Assembly: GCA_037349105.1 (NCBI GenBank) | Contig: JAYJMM010000037.1 | Location: forward strand, 1,550,001-1,614,000 | Reading direction: 5' to 3' | DNA: 64,000 bases | Source: Limnomonas spitsbergensis | Lineage: Eukaryota > Chlorophyta > Chlorophyceae > Chlamydomonadales | In this document: positions 59,225 through 64,000 of the stretch, one piece after another | Position numbering within the stretch: the first letter of the stretch is position 1 | How the letters are laid out: each line of letters opens with the position of its first letter | Notes under the pieces: model-generated | The model's database searches: none | What the model was told of the DNA's origin: nothing | Seen by the model: the letters and a program-made list of their open reading frames with translations, nothing else | Made by a program: the position numbers and the translations under genes

Positions 59225-60500
59225 TTGAACTCTCATGCATGCCTCACCTGTTGCCTCCTGCTAAACCCTCAGCTGCTGCCTCCCACTTATCCCTCACCCT
59301 TTGAATGCTACTTCACCCCGACCTGCTGAATGCCACTAAAACCTGACCTGCAGAATGCTACTAAATCCTCACATGTTGACTGCTGCTTTAACCTTGCCAG
59401 CTGTCCCCTACTTCACTCCATCTGCTGCCCCCACTGAACCATCACCTGTTGCTTCCGACTTGACCCTCACTAGTCATCTCTTTCTCAATACTTCGCGTAA
59501 TGTCCCCCTACTACCCCCTACCTGCTGTCTCGTCATAAACCCTCACATGCTGCCACCTACTAAACCCCCACCTTCTGCCACCCACTAAACCCTCACCTGC
59601 TGCCACCAACTAAACCCTCACCTGCTGCCACCTACTAAACCCTCACCTGCTGCCACCTACTAAACCCCCACCTGCTGCCACCTACTAAACCCTCACCTAC
59701 TACCACCTACTAAACCGTCGCCTGCTGCCACCTACTAACCCCCCACCTTCTGCCACCTACTTAACCATCACCTGCTGCCACCTACTAAACCCCCACCTAC
59801 TGCCACCTACTAAACCCTCACCTGCTGCCACCTACTAAACCCTCACCTGCTGCCACCCACTAAACCCTCACGTGCTGTCGCCTACTAAACCCTCAATTGT
59901 TGCCACCTTCTAAACCCTCACCTGCTGCCACCTACTAAACCCTCACCTGCTGCCACCTACTTAATCCTCACCTGCTGCCACTTCCTCAACCCTCACCTGC
60001 TGCCACCTACTTAACCCTCACCTGCTGCCACCTACTAAACACCCACCTACTGCCACCCACTAAACCCTCACCTGCTGCCACTTACTCAACCCTCACCTGC
60101 TGCCACCTACTAAACCCTCACCTGCTGCCACCTACTTAATCCTCACCTGCTGCCACCTACTAAACCCTCACCTGCTGCCACTTACTTAATCCTCACCTGC
60201 TGCCACTTACTCAACCCTCACCTGCTGCCACCTACCAAACCCTCACCTGCTGCCACCTACTAAACCCACATGTGCTGCCACCTACTCAACCCTCACCTGC
60301 TGCCACCTAATCAACCCTCACCTGCTGCCACCTACTTAATCCTCACCTGCTGCCACCTACTAAACCCTCACCTGCTGCCACCTACTTAATCCTCACCTGC
60401 TGCCACTTACTCAACCCTCACCTGCTGCCACCTACTAAAGCCACATGTGCTGCCACCTACTCAACCCTCACCTGCTGCCGCCTACTCAACCCTCACCTGC
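59225..60500 (-). repeat. 25-bp array made of a repeated 5' splice site
   Basis: Some 40-50 copies of CCTCACCTGCTGCCACCTACT AAAC (+ strand). Read on the minus strand each unit is GGCAGCAG|gtgagggtttagtagg, identical to the end of exon 60497-60624 (AGCGGCAGCAG|gtgagg) and its intron start, including a telomere-like GGGTTTAG. Confidence 0.9.
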
Positions 60501-60624
60501 TGCCGCTGGCCAAGGCCTCATCTGTGATGGAGCCACGGCGCGCTCGGATCCTCGCGGTTTCTGGGTCCAGCGGCAGTGGGTCCAACAAGGAAACCAGCGC
60601 TGCCGGCTCAGCACCCTGGCACAC
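60497..60624 (-). CDS. Exon of the minus-strand gene
   Basis: Minus-strand acceptor cacatacacag, 128 nt encoding VCQGAEPAALVSLLDPLPLD, PETARIRARRGSITDEALAS, donor GCAG|gtgagg. It joins exon 62551-62641 in phase 0. No domain recognised. The + strand frame over the same bases has poorer splice context. Confidence 0.6.
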
Positions 60625-60989
60625 CTGTGTATGTGATGCGAGAGAATTGAATATATCTACATTTGTGCATCAGTTGTTGCGGCCATGTCATTTCTTGCTG
60701 TTCATGTGCCACTCCTGCTCCTGCACGCCTTACCTTAGCTGACACCAAGGGCCGTGTTTCTGCGCTAGCGCCTCAGCATTACAAGGGTTGGGCAGCCAGC
60801 CTCCCCCTTTTTTAAGTCCAAGCAAAAGTATGTGATGCGAGAGAAATCAATCTCTTTTACCGCCGTATGCAGTGTTAAAAGTCCCTGAATAGTGAATGCC
60901 ACACCAGGAATCAACAAAGGCAGAGCAGTCCAGAATCCCTCCCTACGACTTTCCCCACCAGTCCAGGTCTCCCCCTGTCCAACCCTCTC

Positions 60990-61975
60990 CACCAGTACAT
61001 CCTCCTTACAACCCTCTCCACCAGACCTGACACAGGAGCCCATCCTGCAACCCTCTCTCCACCAGTCCTGACACAGGAGCGCATCCTGCAACCCCCTCTC
61101 CACCAGTCCTGACACAGGAGCACATCCTGCAACCCTCTCCACCAGTCCTGACACAGGAGCCCATCCTGCAACCCCCTCTCCACCAGTCCTGACACAGGAG
61201 CGCATCCTGCAACCCTCTCCACCAGTCCTGACACAGGAGCCCATCCTGCAACCCCCTCTCCACCAGTCCTGACACAGGAGCGCATCCTGCAACCCTCTCC
61301 ACCAGTCCTGACACAGGAGCGCATCCTGCAACCCTCTCCACCAGTCCTGACACAGGAGCCCATCCTGCAACCCCCTCTCCACCAGTCCTGACACAGGAGC
61401 CCATCCTGCAACCCTCTCTCCACCAGTCCTGACACAGGAGCCCATCCTGCAACCCCCTCTCCACCAGTCCTGACACATGAGCACATCCTGCAACCCTCTC
61501 CACCAGTCCTGACACAGGAGCCCATCCTGCAACCCCCTCTCCACCAGTCCTGACACAGGAGCGCATCCTGCAACCCTCTCCACCAGTCCTGACACAGGAG
61601 CGCATCCTGCACCCCTCTCCACCAGTCCTGACACAGGAGCGCATCCTGCAACCCTCTCCACCAGTCCTGACACAGGAGCCCATCCTGCAACCCTCTCCAC
61701 CAGTCCTGACACAGGAGCGCATCCTGCAACCCTCTCCACCAGTCCTGACACAGGAGCGCATCCTGCACCCCTCTCCACCAGTCCTGACACAGGAGCGCAT
61801 CCTGCAACCCTCTCTCCACCAATCCTGACACAGGAGCCCATCCTGCAACCCTCTCTCCACCAATCCTGACACAGGAGCCCATCCTGCAACCCTCTCCACT
61901 AGTCCTGACACAGGAGCCCATCCTGCAACCCTCTCCTCACCAGTTTTGACGCATGAGCGCATCCTGTGTTGCCAC
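60990..61975 (-). repeat. 39/41-bp minisatellite carrying splice-like sites
   Basis: About 24 units of AACCCTCTCCACCAGTCCTG ACACAGGAGCGCATCCTGC (39 bp, or 41 with two extra C). On the minus strand each reads ttgcag|GATGCGCTCCTGTGTCAGGACTG|gtggag. The upstream-most copy (about 61937-61968) is gcaacacag|GATGCG...AACTG|gtgagg. The 318- to 374-codon antisense frames here are artefacts of period. Confidence 0.92.
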
Positions 61976-62379
61976 TTACTTGTTGCTTGGGTTTCCAGCC
62001 TATCGGCTGTCCTGTCACAAGTACAGCTTCCTTTCGGCTATCAACACCAGTAGCGCAGCCCCCCCTTCTGTCTCCTGTCCAGCACGAGCAGCCTGGCGCC
62101 TCGCACCTCCACCCCCCTCCTCCCCACCACTGGTCAGGATCCCTGCATAGGACTATCCCCACCAGCCCAGGACCCCCTCTTCAAACATCTCCACCACTTC
62201 AGCCTCCTTTCGGCCATCAACACCAGTAGCGCAGTCCCCCTGCCTTCCGTCTTTCCTCCAGCAAGAGCGGCCTGGCGCCTCGCCCCTCCACCCCCTCCTC
62301 CCCACGCCTGGTACAGGATCCCTTCCTACAAACCTCTAACAAAGCCCCCCCATCCCAACCCCTCCTTTCCTTCCCACCT

Positions 62380-62641
62380 CCCGTACAGGCGGCCCGGCTC
62401 CACGCCCCTCCCTCCCCCTCATCCCCACCACAGATACAGGACCCGTCACCTAGCCATCTCTAGTCCAAGCCCTCCCCCCTCCCTCACGTCCCTTCCCACC
62501 TCCAGGACAGGCGGCCCTGCCCATTGCTCCTCCTTCCCCCTCCTCCCCACCTCCAGCACAGGTGGCCCTGCTCCTCGCCCTGACGAGCTCCCTGCTCTGG
62601 CTGCTTGTTGTAGCCGGTGAAGCAGCTGGACAGCCTCATAC
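62380..62641 (-). CDS. Exon 62551-62641 with two copies of its donor
   Basis: Minus-strand acceptor cattgtgcag, then YEAVQLLHRLQQAARAGSSS and GPPVLE|gtgggg. The end GGCCACCTGTGCTGGAG|gtg recurs downstream at about 62497-62515 (GCCGCCTGTCCTGGAG|gtg) and 62381-62397. Helical start; function unknown. Confidence 0.55.
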
Positions 62642-62689
62642 CTGCACAATGAGAATGTAGGGGTGAGAGGGGGCAAGCGGGGTAAAGCT

Positions 62690-63650
62690 GGATTGATTTG
62701 TACCTGCATCACGGGGGACAAGAGGAGGGAGGGAAGATAGGGGGAAGGAGGGGGAAAAGATAGGACAAAAAGGGGGGGGAACAAAGGAAGAAGGAGGGGG
62801 GGAAGAGAGAGGGCAGGAGGGTAGGACGATAGGGGGCAGGAGGGGGGGAAGAAAGGGGGCAGGACGGGGGGAAGATAGGGGGCAGGAGGGGGGGAAGAGA
62901 GGGGGCAGGAGGGGGGGAAGAGAGGGGACAGGAGGGGGGGTAGAGAGGGGACAGGAAGGGGGAAGATAGGGGGCAGGAGGGGAGGGAGATAGGGGGCAGG
63001 AGGGGAGGAAGATAGGGGGCAGGAGGGGGGGGGGAGATAGGGGGAAGGAGGTGGGGGAAGATAGGGGGCAGGAGGGGAGGAAGAGAGGGGGCAGGAGGGG
63101 GGGAAGATAGGGGGAAGGAGGGGGGGGAGATAGGGGGCAGGAGGGGGGGGAAGATAGGGAGAAGGAGGGGGGGGAGATAGGGGGGAGGAGGGGGGGGGGG
63201 GAAGAGAGGGGGCAGGAGGGGGGGAAGATAGGGGGAAGGAGGGGGGGAAGATAGGGGGCAGGAGGGGGGGGAAGATAGGGGGAAGGAGGGGGGGAAGATA
63301 GGGGGGAGGAGGTGGGGGGGAAGATAGGGGGCAGGAGGGGGGGAAGATAGGGGGAAGGAGGGGGGGAAGATAGGGGGCAGGTGGGGGGGAAGATAGGGGG
63401 CAGGAAGGGGGGGAAGATAGGGGGAAGGAGGGGGGGGGGGGGAGATAGGGGGAAGGAGGGGGGGAAGATAGGGGGAAGGAGGGGGGGGGGGGAGATAGGG
63501 GGAAGGAGGGGGGAAATATAGGACAGAAATGGGGGGGGGGGCATAGGGGGAAGGAGGGGGGGAAGAGAGGGGACAGGAGGGGGGGAAGATAGGGGGAAGG
63601 AGGGGGGAAAGATAGGACGTGAAGGGGGCCAGCGGGGTTCAGCTAGATTG
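62690..63650. repeat. Polypurine GGGGGAAGATAGGGGGCAGGA array
   Basis: About 45 units of 17-25 bp, G/A-only apart from T and C at fixed places, bounded by two copies of GGATTGATTTGTACCTGCAT-type sequence (about 62689 and 63645). Many G-runs of four or more. The proline-rich antisense frame (62636-63544) is not a gene. Confidence 0.95.
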
Positions 63651-63794
63651 ATTTGTACCTACATTACGGGGAACAAGAGGAGGGAGGGAAGATAGGGGGG
63701 GAAGGGGTAGGAGGGTTCAGCTGGAAGGTACCGCACCTTCACTGCGGGGAGCAGATAGGGGAACACCCCATACTGCCCCTCCCATACTGCTCCT

Positions 63795-63880
63795 TCCTGT
63801 ACTGCCCCTCCCCTTCCTTCCTTGAGCAAGATGGTGTCCGGCACTGCTACGATCTGAATCTCCAGGTTTGAAATCAGACG
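63795..63880 (-). CDS. Possible exon, minus strand
   Basis: On the minus strand WHLVRLISNLEIQIVAVPDT and ILLKEG read well, but no clean acceptor or donor is visible. It lies upstream of the other minus-strand exons and could belong to the same gene. Confidence 0.25.
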
Positions 63881-64000
63881 TACCAAGTGCCACCCCCGTG
63901 CTTCCCTTACTGCCCCTCCCTTCCCCGATCTGACCCTCCCCATACTGCCCCTCCCCATGCTGCCCCTCCCTGTACTGCCCCTCTTGTACTGCCCCTCCCA

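Noticed and set aside
59225..60500. CRISPR-like array
   Set aside because: Units are directly adjacent with no unique spacers, and the genome is eukaryotic.
60445..60742. + strand exon ending SAPWHTC
   Set aside because: First read as coding on +, but the minus strand has better acceptor and donor, joins another exon in phase, and explains the adjacent array.
60765..61962. Three antisense frames of 318-374 codons (CQDWW repeats)
   Set aside because: Product of the 39/41-bp minisatellite; three frames interchange at each 2-base length variant.
62636..63544. 302-codon proline-rich minus frame
   Set aside because: Translation of a polypurine simple array; no start, splice or composition support.

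Overview
This is nuclear DNA from a eukaryote, most likely a green alga. The evidence is many small, phase-consistent exons with GT-AG introns, Arabidopsis-type telomeric heptamers (CCCTAAA/TTTAGGG) scattered through introns, GC-rich alanine-rich coding sequence, and a split-direct-repeat retroelement of a kind known from volvocine algae. The species cannot be fixed from the sequence; a repeat-rich prasinophyte or chlorophyte is plausible. No rRNA, tRNA, CRISPR array or bacterial operon was seen.

Layout. (1) 1-250: GCCCTGT heptamer array. (2) About 734-12555, + strand: a roughly 20-exon gene for an unrecognised protein with short helical LLAELS-type repeats, LPxxW modules and a C-terminal coiled coil. 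(3) 12556-14086: non-coding, with three copies of a short dispersed repeat. (4) 14087-26504: a 12.4-kb mobile element whose direct repeats read A1-internal-B1-A2-B2 on the minus strand. It carries one 2926-codon Gag-like ORF (16193-24973, minus) packed with tandem repeats and no reverse transcriptase or recombinase that I can see. (5) About 29070-47903, + strand: a multi-exon gene whose C-terminal half is a GT92/DUF23-like glycosyltransferase; sixteen successive exons (31351-47903) keep phase and sum to 662 codons including the stop. (6) 48226-51795: about 51 copies of a 69-bp minisatellite. (7) About 52-64 kb: mostly repeats, plus dispersed exons of a third, minus-strand gene (62641 down to about 54462) of unknown function.

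The unifying feature is how the introns are built. Again and again an intron contains tandem or dispersed copies of its own adjoining splice junction: the last exon bases plus the 5' splice site, or the 3' splice site plus the first exon bases. Examples are the 25-bp array at 59225-60500 (each unit repeats an exon end plus gtgagg), the triplicated exon end at 40680-41015, and decayed exon copies at 6312-6540. This suggests introns here grow by local duplication seeded at exon-intron boundaries, and it explains most of the long but spurious open frames.

At least three families of short dispersed elements are also present. One is an approximately 85-bp hairpin-containing unit in seven copies, four of them flanked by clear 8-12 bp target duplications.
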